This document shows, in pieces, positions 35,714 through 44,654 of a stretch of DNA of 64,000 nucleotides. Numbering within the stretch: position 1 is the stretch's first letter; every line of letters starts with the position of its first letter. The stretch lies in contig NC_017741.1 of the NCBI RefSeq assembly GCF_000277405.1, forward strand, positions 1,054,001-1,118,000, written 5' to 3'. The translations under genes were made by a program, and so were the position numbers. This stretch comes from Helicobacter pylori Shi112. Its GTDB lineage: Bacteria > Campylobacterota > Campylobacteria > Campylobacterales > Helicobacteraceae. The notes under the pieces are model-generated. The model worked only from the letters and a program-made list of their open reading frames with translations, was not told where the DNA came from and did no database searches.

Positions 35714-35719
35714 TACAAT
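35714..35719 (+). promoter_or_regulatory. -10 element (TACAAT) of sodB
   Basis: GATTACAATAC lies 28 bases upstream of the sodB ATG; AAGGAG precedes the start. In H. pylori sodB is known to be repressed by iron-free Fur; the AT-rich region 35630-35700 would hold that site, but I cannot place it by eye. Confidence 0.6.
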
Positions 35720-35746
35720 ACGGCTATCTAATCACAAGGAGAAAAC

Positions 35747-36388
35747 ATGTTTACATTACGAGAATTGCCTTTTGCTAAAGACAGCATGGGAGATTTTTTA
35801 AGCCCTGTAGCGTTTGATTTCCACCATGGGAAACACCATCAAACTTATGTGAATAATTTGAACAACCTCATCAAAGGCACGGATTTTGAGAAAAGTTCTT
35901 TGTTTGCTATTTTGACAAAATCTAGCGGAGGCGTGTTTAATAACGCCGCTCAAATTTATAACCACGATTTTTATTGGGATTGCCTAAGCCCCAAAGCGAC
36001 TGCCTTAAGCGATGAATTAAAAGGGGCTTTAGAAAAAGATTTCGGCTCATTGGAAAAATTTAAAGAAGACTTCATTAAGAGCGCGACCACTTTGTTTGGC
36101 TCTGGATGGAATTGGGCGGCGTATAATTTAGACACTCAAAAAATTGAAATCATTCAAACGAGCAACGCTCAAACCCCAGTTACGGATAAAAAAGTGCCGC
36201 TTTTAGTGGTGGATGTGTGGGAGCATGCTTATTATATTGACCACAAAAACGCGCGCCCTGTGTATTTGGAAAAATTCTATGGGCATATCAATTGGCATTT
36301 TGTTTCTCAATGCTATGAATGGGCGAAAAAAGAAGGCTTAGGATCAGTGGATTACTACATCAACGAGTTGGTGCATAAAAAAGCTTAA
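35747..36388 (+). CDS. sodB: Iron superoxide dismutase
   Basis: 213-residue Fe-SOD converting superoxide to hydrogen peroxide and oxygen. Metal ligands are visible in FHHGKHHQTY (first His at about 26), IYNHDFYWD and VVDVWEHAYYID (Asp and His). FGSGWNWAAY is the Fe/Mn-SOD signature. It ends with the basic LVHKKA tail seen in H. pylori SodB. It is followed by a strong terminator that abuts cmoA. Confidence 0.97.
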   Translation: MFTLRELPFAKDSMGDFLSPVAFDFHHGKHHQTYVNNLNNLIKGTDFEKSSLFAILTKSSGGVFNNAAQIYNHDFYWDCLSPKATALSDELKGALEKDFGSLEKFKEDFIKSATTLFGSGWNWAAYNLDTQKIEIIQTSNAQTPVTDKKVPLLVVDVWEHAYYIDHKNARPVYLEKFYGHINWHFVSQCYEWAKKEGLGSVDYYINELVHKKA

Positions 36389-36402
36389 GCGTTACTACGA
36401 TT

Positions 36403-36438
36403 GTGGTTTAAAGATTTTTAAACCACGCTTCTTTTTTG
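36403..36438 (+). terminator. Rho-independent terminator of sodB, abutting cmoA
   Basis: A 10-bp stem GTGGTTTAAA/TTTAAACCAC with a GATT loop (36403-36426) is followed by GCTTCTTTTTT. The U run ends two bases before the cmoA ATG. Confidence 0.88.
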
Positions 36439-36439
36439 A

Positions 36440-37159
36440 ATGAAAGACACTCTGTTTAACCAATCTCTAAACAAACGCTTTTGTTTTGATGAGAAAGTCG
36501 CTCATGTTTTTGATGACATGCTAGAGCGCTCCATCCCCTATTACCATGAAATGTTGGATTTGGGGGCGTATTTTATCGCTCAAAACTTAAAAGAAAATAC
36601 CAATGTTAAGCCCTTGATTTATGATTTGGGCTGTTCTACTGGGAACTTTTTTATCGCGCTTAACCAACAAATCCAACAAGATATTGAGCTTGTAGGGATT
36701 GACAATTCCATGCCCATGCTCAAAAAAGCGCAAGAAAAATTAAAAGATTTTAACAATGCCCGTTTTGAATGCATGGATTTTTTAGAGGTTGAGTTTAAAG
36801 AAGCGAGCGCGTTTTCATTGCTTTTTGTGTTGCAATTTGTCCGCCCCATGCAAAGAGAGGTGCTACTCAAAAAGATTTATAACAGCCTTGCGTTGAATGG
36901 GGTTTTATTGGTGGGCGAAAAGATCATGAGCGAAGATCGGATATTAGACAAGCAAATGATAGAGCTATACTACCTCTATAAACAAAATCAAGGCTATAGC
37001 CACAATGAAATCGCTTTCAAAAGGGAAGCGTTAGAAAATGTGCTTGTGCCTTATAGTTTAAAAGAAAATGTCGCTCTTTTAGAAAGCGTGGGGTTTAAGC
37101 ATGTGGAAGCGCTGTTTAAATGGGTGAATTTCACGCTACTAGTCGCCAGAAAAACCTGA
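36440..37159 (+). CDS. cmoA: Carboxy-S-adenosylmethionine synthase
   Basis: Makes carboxy-SAM from SAM and prephenate, the donor used by CmoB (2356-3141) in cmo5U34 tRNA modification. 239 residues. The family N-terminus [16 protein letters not shown] and RSIPYY is present, with the SAM motif [11 protein letters not shown] (about 57-67) and acidic loop IDNSMPML. The ATG at 36440 is the only start that keeps the conserved N-terminus, yet there is no ribosome site: the bases before it are the U tract of the sodB terminator. Confidence 0.9.
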   Translation: MKDTLFNQSLNKRFCFDEKVAHVFDDMLERSIPYYHEMLDLGAYFIAQNLKENTNVKPLIYDLGCSTGNFFIALNQQIQQDIELVGIDNSMPMLKKAQEKLKDFNNARFECMDFLEVEFKEASAFSLLFVLQFVRPMQREVLLKKIYNSLALNGVLLVGEKIMSEDRILDKQMIELYYLYKQNQGYSHNEIAFKREALENVLVPYSLKENVALLESVGFKHVEALFKWVNFTLLVARKT

Positions 37160-37192
37160 GTTTTTTGAAATAATATATAAAACTTAAGTTTT

Positions 37193-39052
37193 TTAAAAAA
37201 TATCCACAGGATCCATATTCACGCTGCAAGGGATATTGGGGGCGGTTTTTAAAAACGCATGCACGCTTTTGATTAGGCTTAAAGGGTTTTTAGAACGCAA
37301 TAAAATAAGGTAGCGGTAAGAAGAAGCGATTTTTTCAATGGGGGCTTTAAAGCTAGAGAGCGTTACGCCCTTTTCTAAACACGAAGAAAGGGTTTGAGAG
37401 GCTTTCAGGCTCAATTGTTGGGCTTTTTCTTCGTTTTTATGCTTAAACTCTAACAAACACAGCCTTGAAAAAGGCGGGTAGAGTTCGCACCTTTCTTGCA
37501 ATTCGTATTGTAAAAAATCTTCATAATCTTCTAAGAAATTTTCTAATAGATCCGTTTCGGTGCTTTGAATGAACACTTGGCCAGAAATTTGCCTAGCGCT
37601 CCTCCCAGCGATTTGATAAAGTAACGACACGCCTTCTTCTAAAGCCCTGTAACTATTGGATTTAATGATATTGTCTATGCCTAAAACAACCGCTAAACTC
37701 ACTTTAGCGTAATCATGCCCTTTGCTTATCATTTGAGTGCCGATTAAGATATTGGTTTTTTGAGCGTTGAAATCGTTTAAAATATTGTGGAGTTTTTTTG
37801 GCGTGCTGGTGTGATCTTTATCTAAAATGGCTATTTTAGCGCCTTTCAAAAGGCCTTCCAACTCGTTTAGCACTTGCATGGTGCCTATCCTTTTACCCAC
37901 TAAAACTTCGCTTTGACACGCGCTGCAAATTTTAGGGATAGGGCTTGAAAAATGGCAATAATGGCACATGAGTTTGTTGGTTTTTAAATGCAAACTCATA
38001 TTCACGCTGCAAAAGGGGCATTGAACGCTTTTGTAACAATTTTGACACAGCAAGGTTTTGAAATTAGCCCTTGTAGGCACAAAAATAATGGCTTGCTCGT
38101 TTTTGTCTATAACTTGTTTTAGCGCTTCTAGGAGTTTGGGCGTGATAAAACGCTCGGTTTTTTCAAAAATAATGTTTTTTTGTGTAGGCGTGTAGCGCCC
38201 CTTTAAGCGTACTAAAGCCTTATTTTTAAAGCGTTTGTAACTATTTAAACTTGGCGTAGCAGAGCCTAAAATCACTTGAATAGGGAATTTATGGGATAAA
38301 TACAAGCACAAATCCCTAGCGTTATACATAGGGCTTTGATGAGATTTATAAGAAAAGTCATGCTCTTCATCTACAATGATTAAACCCAACTCCTTAAGGG
38401 GTAAAAACAACGCGCTTCGTGTGCCTACCACTAATTTGATTTCTTGCGAATAAAGCTTTTCTAAAAATTGTTTTTTTTGGGTTTGAGAGAGTTTGCTATG
38501 CCACAAGCCCAAATTTTCTTTAAAAACCTTTTTAAGGCGTTGTTGCATTTGAGGGGTGAGGGCGATTTCTGGCACTAACAATAATGCGCTTTTTTTTTGC
38601 TCTAAAGTTTGAGCGATTGAATGCATATAAATCTCGGTTTTCCCGCTACCCGTATCGCCAAAGAGCAAGCTTGCTGAATGTTTTTGCAATTCTTTTAAAG
38701 CGTTTGTTTGCGTTTGGCTTAACGCATTAAGAACGGGCTCAATTTTTTCTAACCCCACCAAATCGCATTCTTTAAAAGGGGTAAAAAGATTTAAGACTGA
38801 AGAAAGATTAGCCGAGTAATATTGAGCGATAAATATAGCGAGCTCTATTTGAAAGGGGAGTAAAAAATAAGGGGTTTTTTCTAGTTCTAGGCATTCAAAA
38901 GAGGGTTTTGAAACTTCTCCAAGAACGACGCCCAAAAGCATTTTATTCCTCAAATGGATATTGACTAACGCTCCTTTTTGGTGCCGCTCCTTAGAAAAGT
39001 AAGTTAAAGGGGGGGTTTTATTTTTTAAAGGAGCGATCAAGTGATAGAACAT
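37193..39052 (-). CDS. priA: Primosomal replication-restart helicase
   Basis: 619-residue superfamily 2 DNA helicase that reloads the replisome at stalled forks. Walker A is GDTGSGKTE (about 133-141) and Walker B DEEH. The zinc-binding cysteines lie in [13 protein letters not shown] and CHYCHF...CSACQ (about 350-395). Shorter than the ~730 residues of E. coli PriA, mainly in the N-terminal DNA-binding region. The start lies 16 bases inside the upstream small gene (39037-39273), implying coupled translation. Confidence 0.95.
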   Translation of the reverse strand: MFYHLIAPLKNKTPPLTYFSKERHQKGALVNIHLRNKMLLGVVLGEVSKPSFECLELEKTPYFLLPFQIELAIFIAQYYSANLSSVLNLFTPFKECDLVGLEKIEPVLNALSQTQTNALKELQKHSASLLFGDTGSGKTEIYMHSIAQTLEQKKSALLLVPEIALTPQMQQRLKKVFKENLGLWHSKLSQTQKKQFLEKLYSQEIKLVVGTRSALFLPLKELGLIIVDEEHDFSYKSHQSPMYNARDLCLYLSHKFPIQVILGSATPSLNSYKRFKNKALVRLKGRYTPTQKNIIFEKTERFITPKLLEALKQVIDKNEQAIIFVPTRANFKTLLCQNCYKSVQCPFCSVNMSLHLKTNKLMCHYCHFSSPIPKICSACQSEVLVGKRIGTMQVLNELEGLLKGAKIAILDKDHTSTPKKLHNILNDFNAQKTNILIGTQMISKGHDYAKVSLAVVLGIDNIIKSNSYRALEEGVSLLYQIAGRSARQISGQVFIQSTETDLLENFLEDYEDFLQYELQERCELYPPFSRLCLLEFKHKNEEKAQQLSLKASQTLSSCLEKGVTLSSFKAPIEKIASSYRYLILLRSKNPLSLIKSVHAFLKTAPNIPCSVNMDPVDIF

Positions 39053-39273
39053 GATGAGATTTTTTCTAAAAGCTTTTTGAGTTCATTGTGCAAATACTCG
39101 TTTTGACAACTTTCATGCAAATAATCCTTTAAAAGCTCTAAGGCGTTTAATTCTTGGTTATGGAAACGCTCCTTTAGGGTGCGTTTCATCTCATCGCTAA
39201 AGGTGTTATTGAGAGAGATTTTATAGCGTTTGCCTAAATAAGTGATTTCTAAGCTATCGTTTTCTGAATGCAT
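39037..39273 (-). CDS. Small ZapA-like protein
   Basis: 78 residues. The N-terminal segment [16 protein letters not shown] resembles the beta strand pair of the cell-division protein ZapA (xVxIxGxxYxI), followed by a helical coiled-coil-like tail ([20 protein letters not shown]). It overlaps the priA start and follows a ZapB-like small gene. I propose a ZapA-type FtsZ-ring cross-linker, as inference from pattern and context; it is annotated only as hypothetical (HP0386) in my memory. Confidence 0.6.
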   Translation of the reverse strand: MHSENDSLEITYLGKRYKISLNNTFSDEMKRTLKERFHNQELNALELLKDYLHESCQNEYLHNELKKLLEKISSCSIT

Positions 39274-39285
39274 GTTTTTAATGGT

Positions 39286-39513
39286 TTATGACAATAAATC
39301 AGAGATTTTGTCATAAAGACCTTGAATGCCCTTATCTTTAGCGCTCAATTCATCGTATAAAATAGCGATTTGAATGTCTTTTTCTTCATTTTGCGCATTC
39401 AGAGTGGTGTTTGCTTGGCGTAAAGCGTTCAACTCTTCTTCTTGTTTTTTGATTTTTTCAATCAATTCATCAATTTTAGCGCCCAATTGGTTTAACAAAC
39501 TTAAAGATTGCAT
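39286..39513 (-). CDS. Small coiled-coil protein, ZapB-like
   Basis: 75 residues, almost entirely a heptad-patterned coiled coil (LNQLGAKIDELIEKIKKQEE and onward) with no cysteine or proline. Size, composition and position directly before a ZapA-like gene recall ZapB/TIGR02449 proteins of gammaproteobacteria. TATAAT at 39542-39547 and AAAGG before the ATG suggest it heads a three-gene unit with priA. It corresponds to HP0385. The function is inference. Confidence 0.65.
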   Translation of the reverse strand: MQSLSLLNQLGAKIDELIEKIKKQEEELNALRQANTTLNAQNEEKDIQIAILYDELSAKDKGIQGLYDKISDLLS

Positions 39514-39541
39514 AGTAAGCCTTTCATGGTTTTTAAAAGTT

Positions 39542-39547
39542 ATTATA
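39542..39547 (-). promoter_or_regulatory. -10 element (TATAAT) for the ZapB-like/ZapA-like/priA unit
   Basis: Minus-strand GATATAATAAC lies 29 bases upstream of the start at 39513. Confidence 0.65.
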
Positions 39548-39715
39548 TCAAAGCTATTTAATTATCGCAAAATACCCCTATCCCCTTAAGGTAATGACTT
39601 TTAGCATAAAATAAAGTAACTAAAACCCCATGTTTTAAACAATTCTTATGGCGGTATTTGGTATTTTTGATTACCATAAAGCAACAGGATAGAAAGCTTG
39701 ACATGGGAGTGATAA

Positions 39716-40462
39716 ATGCAAAAAAGTATATTAAAAATGACTCTATTGTTGGTTTTCCTCTTTTTAAAAAACGCTGTTGGTTTAGAGGACAAAAAAGCAG
39801 ATCCTAAAAGCGTTCAAAATACACCCAAAAATTTACCCCCTATCCAATTAAGGCTCAATCAAGTCCATGAAGAACTTATAGAAATACTAGATAATATGGG
39901 GAAAGGCACGCAGTATGAGTTCCCTAAAATCAAAGAAATCCTAGAGCAAAGCGAAGAAGAATGGCTCAAAGTCGCCCATGAAGAATGCGTGGCGTTGGTT
40001 ATGCTAATAAGCCCCAAGGCTTCTATTAAAAATAGCCCGATTTATAAGAATTGCTATGAAGCTTATGTGAAGCAAAGAATCCATGATTTATACGATTTTT
40101 ATATAGAAAGCAAAAAGGTGAAAAGAAAAATCAAGAAAGCCCATAAGCATGCACTTATCCAAAATGAATCCAAGCCCCAAACAAAAGAGCCGCCTAAAAA
40201 CGAAAATAAAAAAAGCTTGATAAAACCTAGCCTAAAAGATGCGAGTATCCCTAAAGGGTATTACTTGCAAATTGGGGCTTTTTTGAACGCGCCCAGTAAG
40301 GATTTTTTGCAAACGCTCAAAACTTTCCCTTACCAAATAAAGAAAAAAGACTCCCTCACGCATTATTTTATTGGCCCTTATCAAACGAAAGAAGAAGCCC
40401 TAAAACAGCTTGAAAATGTGGCTAAAAATTTTAAAAATAAGCCTGTGTTGGTGGAAAAGTAA
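39716..40462 (+). CDS. Exported SPOR-domain protein
   Basis: 248 residues. An N-terminal signal or anchor (LKMTLLLVFLFLKNAVG) is followed by a helical domain containing conserved cysteines (HEECVALVMLI, YKNCYEAYV), a basic linker (KKVKRKIKKAHKHA) and a C-terminal SPOR domain (GYYLQIGAF through YFIGPYQTKEEALKQL, about 180-248). SPOR domains bind denuded septal peptidoglycan, so a role at the division site is plausible. It lies next to the ZapA/B-like pair on the other strand. It corresponds to HP0384. Confidence 0.78.
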   Translation: MQKSILKMTLLLVFLFLKNAVGLEDKKADPKSVQNTPKNLPPIQLRLNQVHEELIEILDNMGKGTQYEFPKIKEILEQSEEEWLKVAHEECVALVMLISPKASIKNSPIYKNCYEAYVKQRIHDLYDFYIESKKVKRKIKKAHKHALIQNESKPQTKEPPKNENKKSLIKPSLKDASIPKGYYLQIGAFLNAPSKDFLQTLKTFPYQIKKKDSLTHYFIGPYQTKEEALKQLENVAKNFKNKPVLVEK

Positions 40463-40469
40463 TTTTTAC

Positions 40470-40997
40470 TCAGTTTGATCGGATCTTATAAAGCCACATG
40501 GCTATTAGCGCGACAAACAAACTCGCACCCAAAAACACATAGCCTATCATTTTATAAAGGGGGATAAAATTTTTTTGAATCTCTTCTTCTGCAATAATGA
40601 TTTTAGAAACCCCTAAGCGGTTAGTTGGGGTGCTGTCTGTGAGGTAAAAACCTTGTTTTTTAAACGCAAAATAAGGGGTTTTGATTGCGTCATTTTTAAA
40701 AGAGGCTACAAACGCCCCGATATTAGAAAACTTGACTTTATTGTCCCCATCCAATAAAACAAAGGGGGTGTTTTTGAATCGTTCTTCTAAGATTTTTAAA
40801 GGCTCTAAAGAAGAGGCATTATCCAATTCTAAAAGGCTTTTAGCGATCGCATCAGCGGTGTATTGCATGCGTATTTGGGTGTTTTCTAAGAGGTTATTTT
40901 TCGCATAAAAGAAAAATAACGCTAACAAAACCCCCACTAAAAGCAAGGTAGAAAGGGCGTAAATGATTAAAAAACGCTTTTTAAAAGAATGGGGCAT
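40470..40997 (-). CDS. Two-span membrane sensor-like protein without an output domain
   Basis: 175 residues. Two transmembrane segments (FLIIYALSTLLLVGVLLALFFF, about 9-30, and MIGYVFLGASLFVALIAMWLY, about 150-170) enclose a periplasmic domain of about 115 residues. The region after helix 1 (NTQIRMQYTADAIAKSLLEL) looks like a histidine kinase sensor, but the protein stops five residues after helix 2, with no HAMP or kinase domain. AAAGG precedes the start. It corresponds to HP0383. Function unknown. Confidence 0.7.
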   Translation of the reverse strand: MPHSFKKRFLIIYALSTLLLVGVLLALFFFYAKNNLLENTQIRMQYTADAIAKSLLELDNASSLEPLKILEERFKNTPFVLLDGDNKVKFSNIGAFVASFKNDAIKTPYFAFKKQGFYLTDSTPTNRLGVSKIIIAEEEIQKNFIPLYKMIGYVFLGASLFVALIAMWLYKIRSN

Positions 40998-41117
40998 GAC
41001 GAACCTTTATAGCAAGTTGGATAACACAGCTTTTTACGATTGGATTAAAAACGCTCAAAAACAGCCCTTCTTTTTACCATATTTATTTAATTTTATGGTA
41101 AATTTTTGAAAAATTGT

Positions 41118-41123
41118 TATAAT
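41118..41123 (+). promoter_or_regulatory. -10 element (TATAAT) of the M48 protease gene
   Basis: TTGTTATAATTCC lies 46 bases upstream of the ATG at 41169; AAGGAG at 41155-41160 precedes the start. Confidence 0.7.
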
Positions 41124-41168
41124 TCCTACACTTTTATTGGTAAATTGATTGAGAAAGGAGTTTAGAAC

Positions 41169-42392
41169 ATGCTTGACATATGGATAGATATGATAATTTG
41201 TATTTTTTATTTGCTCTTTTTTACGACTCCTTACATTGTAGGCGATATTTTGCAATTGAAATTTATCCGTCAAAAGCTCTGCGAGAAGCCTGTTTTACTC
41301 CCACAAAAGGATTATGAAGAAGCGGGAAATTATGCCATTAGGAAAATGCAATTATCCATTATTTCTCAAATTTTAGACGGGATAATCTTTGCTGGTTGGG
41401 TCTTTTTTGGTTTGACGCATTTAGAAGATTTGATGCATTATTTAAACCTTTCTGAAACGCTAGGTTACTTGGTGTTTGCCTTGTTGTTTTTAGCGATTCA
41501 AAGCGTTTTATCCTTACCCATTAGCTACTACACCACCATGCATTTGGATAAGGAATTTGGCTTTTCTAAAGTGAGCTTGTCGTTGTTTTTTAAGGATTTT
41601 TTCAAAGGGTTATTGCTCACTTTAAGCGTGGGGTTGTTGTTGATTTACACTCTTATTATGATCATTGAACATGTGGAACATTGGGAGATTAGCTCGTTTT
41701 TTGTCGTGTTTGTTTTTATGATCTTGGCTAATCTTTTTTACCCTAAAATCGCCCAGCTTTTCAACCAATTCACCCCCTTGAATAATAGGGATTTGGAGAG
41801 TCAAATTGAGAGCATGATGGATAAGGTGGGTTTTAAATCCGAAGGTATCTTTGTGATGGACGCTAGCAAGAGGGATGGGCGTTTGAATGCGTATTTTGGG
41901 GGCTTGGGTAAAAACAAGCGGGTGGTGTTGTTTGACACTTTGATTTCTAAAGTTGGGACAGAAGGGCTTTTAGCCATTTTAGGGCATGAATTAGGACATT
42001 TTAAAAATAAGGATTTGTTGAAAAGTTTAGGGATTATGGGAGGCTTGCTCGCTCTTGTTTTTGCTTTGATCGCTCATTTGCCACCGATCGTTTTTGAAGG
42101 CTTTAATGTTTCACAAACGCCAGCGAGTTTGATTGCGATCTTACTCTTGTTTTTGCCGGTATTTTCTTTTTACGCTATGCCTTTGATCGGGTTTTTTAGC
42201 CGAAAGAATGAATACAATGCGGACAAATTTGGGGCGAGTTTAAGCTCTAAAGAGGTTTTAGCCAAAGCGTTAGTGTCTATTGTGAGCGAGAATAAAGCGT
42301 TCCCCCATTCGCACCCTTTTTATGTTTTCTTGCATTTCACGCACCCGCCCTTATTAGAGCGCTTGAAAGCTTTGGATTATGAAATTGAATGA
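41169..42392 (+). CDS. M48-family membrane zinc metalloprotease (Ste24-like)
   Basis: 407 residues with several transmembrane helices (about 5-25, 60-110, 140-185, 290-345). The zinc motif is HELGH (His273, Glu274, His277), with a second ligand Glu in the ENEYNADKFG-type segment RKNEYNADKFGA. The layout matches eukaryotic CAAX endopeptidase Ste24 more than the shorter HtpX. Bacterial members degrade or process membrane proteins. Its stop overlaps the prmC start by four bases. It corresponds to HP0382. Confidence 0.87.
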   Translation: MLDIWIDMIICIFYLLFFTTPYIVGDILQLKFIRQKLCEKPVLLPQKDYEEAGNYAIRKMQLSIISQILDGIIFAGWVFFGLTHLEDLMHYLNLSETLGYLVFALLFLAIQSVLSLPISYYTTMHLDKEFGFSKVSLSLFFKDFFKGLLLTLSVGLLLIYTLIMIIEHVEHWEISSFFVVFVFMILANLFYPKIAQLFNQFTPLNNRDLESQIESMMDKVGFKSEGIFVMDASKRDGRLNAYFGGLGKNKRVVLFDTLISKVGTEGLLAILGHELGHFKNKDLLKSLGIMGGLLALVFALIAHLPPIVFEGFNVSQTPASLIAILLLFLPVFSFYAMPLIGFFSRKNEYNADKFGASLSSKEVLAKALVSIVSENKAFPHSHPFYVFLHFTHPPLLERLKALDYEIE

Positions 42393-43219
42393 CCCTTTCA
42401 CAAGCCCTAAACAAAGCCAAAAAAGAATTATCGCAAAAAGGTTTTAGGGGGGGCTTAGAGTCTGAAATTTTATTAGGCTTTGTCTTGCAAAAAGAAAGGG
42501 TTTTTTTGCACACGCATGCTTATTTAGAGTTAAACCACGAAGAAGAGGCGCGCTTTTTTGAATTGGTAGAAAAGCGTTTGAATGACTGCCCCATAGAGTA
42601 TTTATTGGAAAGCTGTGATTTTTATGGGCACTCTTTTTTCGTGAATGAGCATGTTTTAATCCCACGGCCTGAAACGGAGATTTTAGTCAAAAAAGCCCTT
42701 GATATTATTTCTCAATACCATTTAAAAGAAATAGGCGAAATAGGCATAGGGAGCGCTTGCGTGTCCGTTAGTTTGGCTTTAGAAAACCCCAAAATTTCCA
42801 TTCATGCGAGCGATATTTCATTAAAAGCTTTAGAAGTGGCGTCCAAAAATATTGAACGCTTTAATTTAAAAGAGCGTGTTTTTTTAAAAAAAACGCACCT
42901 TTGGGATCGCATGCCAACGATACAAATGCTTGTCTCTAACCCGCCCTATATCGCTAGAGGTTATCCTTTGGAAAAATCCGTTCTCAAAGAACCGCATGAA
43001 GCCCTTTTTGGGGGGGTTAAAGGCGATGAAATCTTAAAAGAAATCGTTTTTTTAGCCGCTGCATTAAAAATCCCTTTTTTGGCTTGTGAAATGGGGTATG
43101 ATCAGTTAAAAAGCTTGAAAGAATGCTTGGAATTTTGCGGTTATGATGCGGAATTTTACAAGGATTTGAGCGGCTTTGATAGAGGGTTTATAGGCGTTTT
43201 AAAAAGTTTTTTAAGATAA
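42389..43219 (+). CDS. prmC: Release factor glutamine methyltransferase
   Basis: Methylates the glutamine of the GGQ motif in RF1 and RF2. 276 residues. The catalytic NPPY is in LVSNPPYIARG (about 184), and the substrate-binding motif PRPETEILV is at about 91. The SAM-binding loop reads EIGIGSACVSVSLA, where other PrmC proteins have D/E-x-G-T-G-S-G; the variant is intact otherwise. A G7 run (near 43010-43016) encodes FGGV. It is coupled to the protease gene by an ATGA overlap. Confidence 0.92.
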   Translation: MTLSQALNKAKKELSQKGFRGGLESEILLGFVLQKERVFLHTHAYLELNHEEEARFFELVEKRLNDCPIEYLLESCDFYGHSFFVNEHVLIPRPETEILVKKALDIISQYHLKEIGEIGIGSACVSVSLALENPKISIHASDISLKALEVASKNIERFNLKERVFLKKTHLWDRMPTIQMLVSNPPYIARGYPLEKSVLKEPHEALFGGVKGDEILKEIVFLAAALKIPFLACEMGYDQLKSLKECLEFCGYDAEFYKDLSGFDRGFIGVLKSFLR

Positions 43220-43247
43220 AGTTAAAACTTAATTACCCTTTTAGTGT

Positions 43248-43253
43248 TACAAT
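43248..43253 (+). promoter_or_regulatory. -10 element (TACAAT) of gdhA
   Basis: GTGTTACAATAAA lies 38 bases upstream of the chosen gdhA start at 43286, where AAAGGA provides the ribosome site. Confidence 0.5.
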
Positions 43254-43285
43254 AAAAACACTTAAAACCATAAAGGATGCCGCTT

Positions 43286-44631
43286 ATGTATATTGAAAAA
43301 ATCCTCCAATCTTTACAGAAAAAATACCCCTATCAAAAAGAGTTCCATCAAGCCGTCTATGAAGCTATCACTTCTTTAAAACCCCTTTTAGACAGCGATA
43401 AAAGTTATGAAAAGCATGCCATTTTAGAGCGTTTGATTGAGCCTGAAAGGGAGATTTTTTTTAGGGTGTGTTGGCTAGATGATAACAACCAGATTCAGGT
43501 CAATCGGGGGTGTAGGGTTGAATTCAATTCAGCGATTGGCCCTTATAAGGGAGGTTTGAGATTCCACCCTAGCGTGAATGAAAGCGTGATCAAGTTTTTA
43601 GGCTTTGAGCAAGTGTTGAAAAATTCGCTCACCACTTTGGCTATGGGGGGCGCTAAGGGGGGGAGCGATTTTGACCCTAAAGGAAAGAGCGAGCATGAGA
43701 TCATGCGTTTTTGCCAGGCGTTCATGAATGAATTATACCGCCATATTGGGGCCACGACTGATGTGCCAGCCGGGGATATTGGAGTGGGCGAAAGAGAGAT
43801 TGGCTATCTGTTTGGGCAATACAAAAAATTAGTCAATCGTTTTGAGGGCGTATTGACCGGTAAAGGGCTAACTTATGGGGGGAGCTTGTGCCGAAAAGAA
43901 GCTACCGGTTATGGGTGCGTGTATTTTGCTGAAGAAATGTTGCAAGAAAGGAACAGCTCTTTAGAAGGTAAGGTTTGTAGCGTTTCTGGGAGCGGTAATG
44001 TCGCTATTTATACCATTGAAAAATTGCTTCAAATAGGAGCCAAACCGGTAACGGCGAGCGATTCTAATGGCATGATTTATGATAAAGACGGCATTGATTT
44101 AGAGCTTTTAAAAGAGATTAAAGAAGCGCGTCGTGGGAGGATCAAAGAATACACCCTACAAAAACCAAGCGCGAAATACACCTCTACAGAAAATTACCCC
44201 AAAGGGGGGAATGCTATATGGCATGTGCCTTGTTTTGCGGCTTTTCCTAGCGCGACCGAGAATGAATTGAGCGTTTTAGACGCTAAAACCCTCCTTTCTA
44301 ACGGGTGCAAATGCGTGGCTGAAGGGGCGAACATGCCCTCAAGCAATGAAGCGATTGGATTGTTTTTACAGGCTAAGATTTCTTATGGCATAGGCAAGGC
44401 GGCTAATGCTGGGGGGTGAGCGTGAGCGGCTTGGAAATGGCGCAAAATGCGAGCATGCACCCTTGGAGTTTTGAAGTGGTGGATGCGAAATTGCACCACA
44501 TCATGAAAGAGATTTATAAGAATGTTTCTCAAACCGCTAAAGAATTTAAAGACCCTACTAATTTTGTTTTAGGGGCTAATATCGCTGGTTTTAGAAAAGT
44601 AGCGTCGGCGATGATAGCGCAAGGGGTTTGA
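43286..44631 (+). pseudogene. gdhA: NADP-type glutamate dehydrogenase, frameshifted near the C-terminus
   Basis: Encodes reductive amination of 2-oxoglutarate to glutamate. The first frame (43286-44419) gives 377 residues with the catalytic region GPYKGGLRFHP, MGGAKGGSDFDPKGKS and the Rossmann turn GSGNVAIY, then stops at TGA 44417-44419 after AANAGG. The +1 frame continues GVSVSGLEMAQNASMHPWSF to a normal end at 44631. Restoring one G in the G6 run 44411-44416 rejoins the two into a full ~448-residue enzyme, the usual length. The truncated product lacks about 70 residues, including part of the dinucleotide-domain closing helix, so it is probably inactive. It may be a real mutation, a phase-variable tract or a sequencing error. 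The ATG at 43286 is preferred over 43277 on ribosome-site spacing. Confidence 0.9.
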
Positions 44632-44654
44632 CTGGTTTTACAAACCTATTTTTT
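44625..44654 (+). terminator. Terminator between convergent gdhA and fucT
   Basis: GGTTTG (44625-44630) pairs with CAAACC (44641-44646), with an alternative inner stem GGTTT/AAACC (34-38 with 42-46). TATTTTTT follows. It overlaps the end of fucT on the other strand. Confidence 0.6.
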
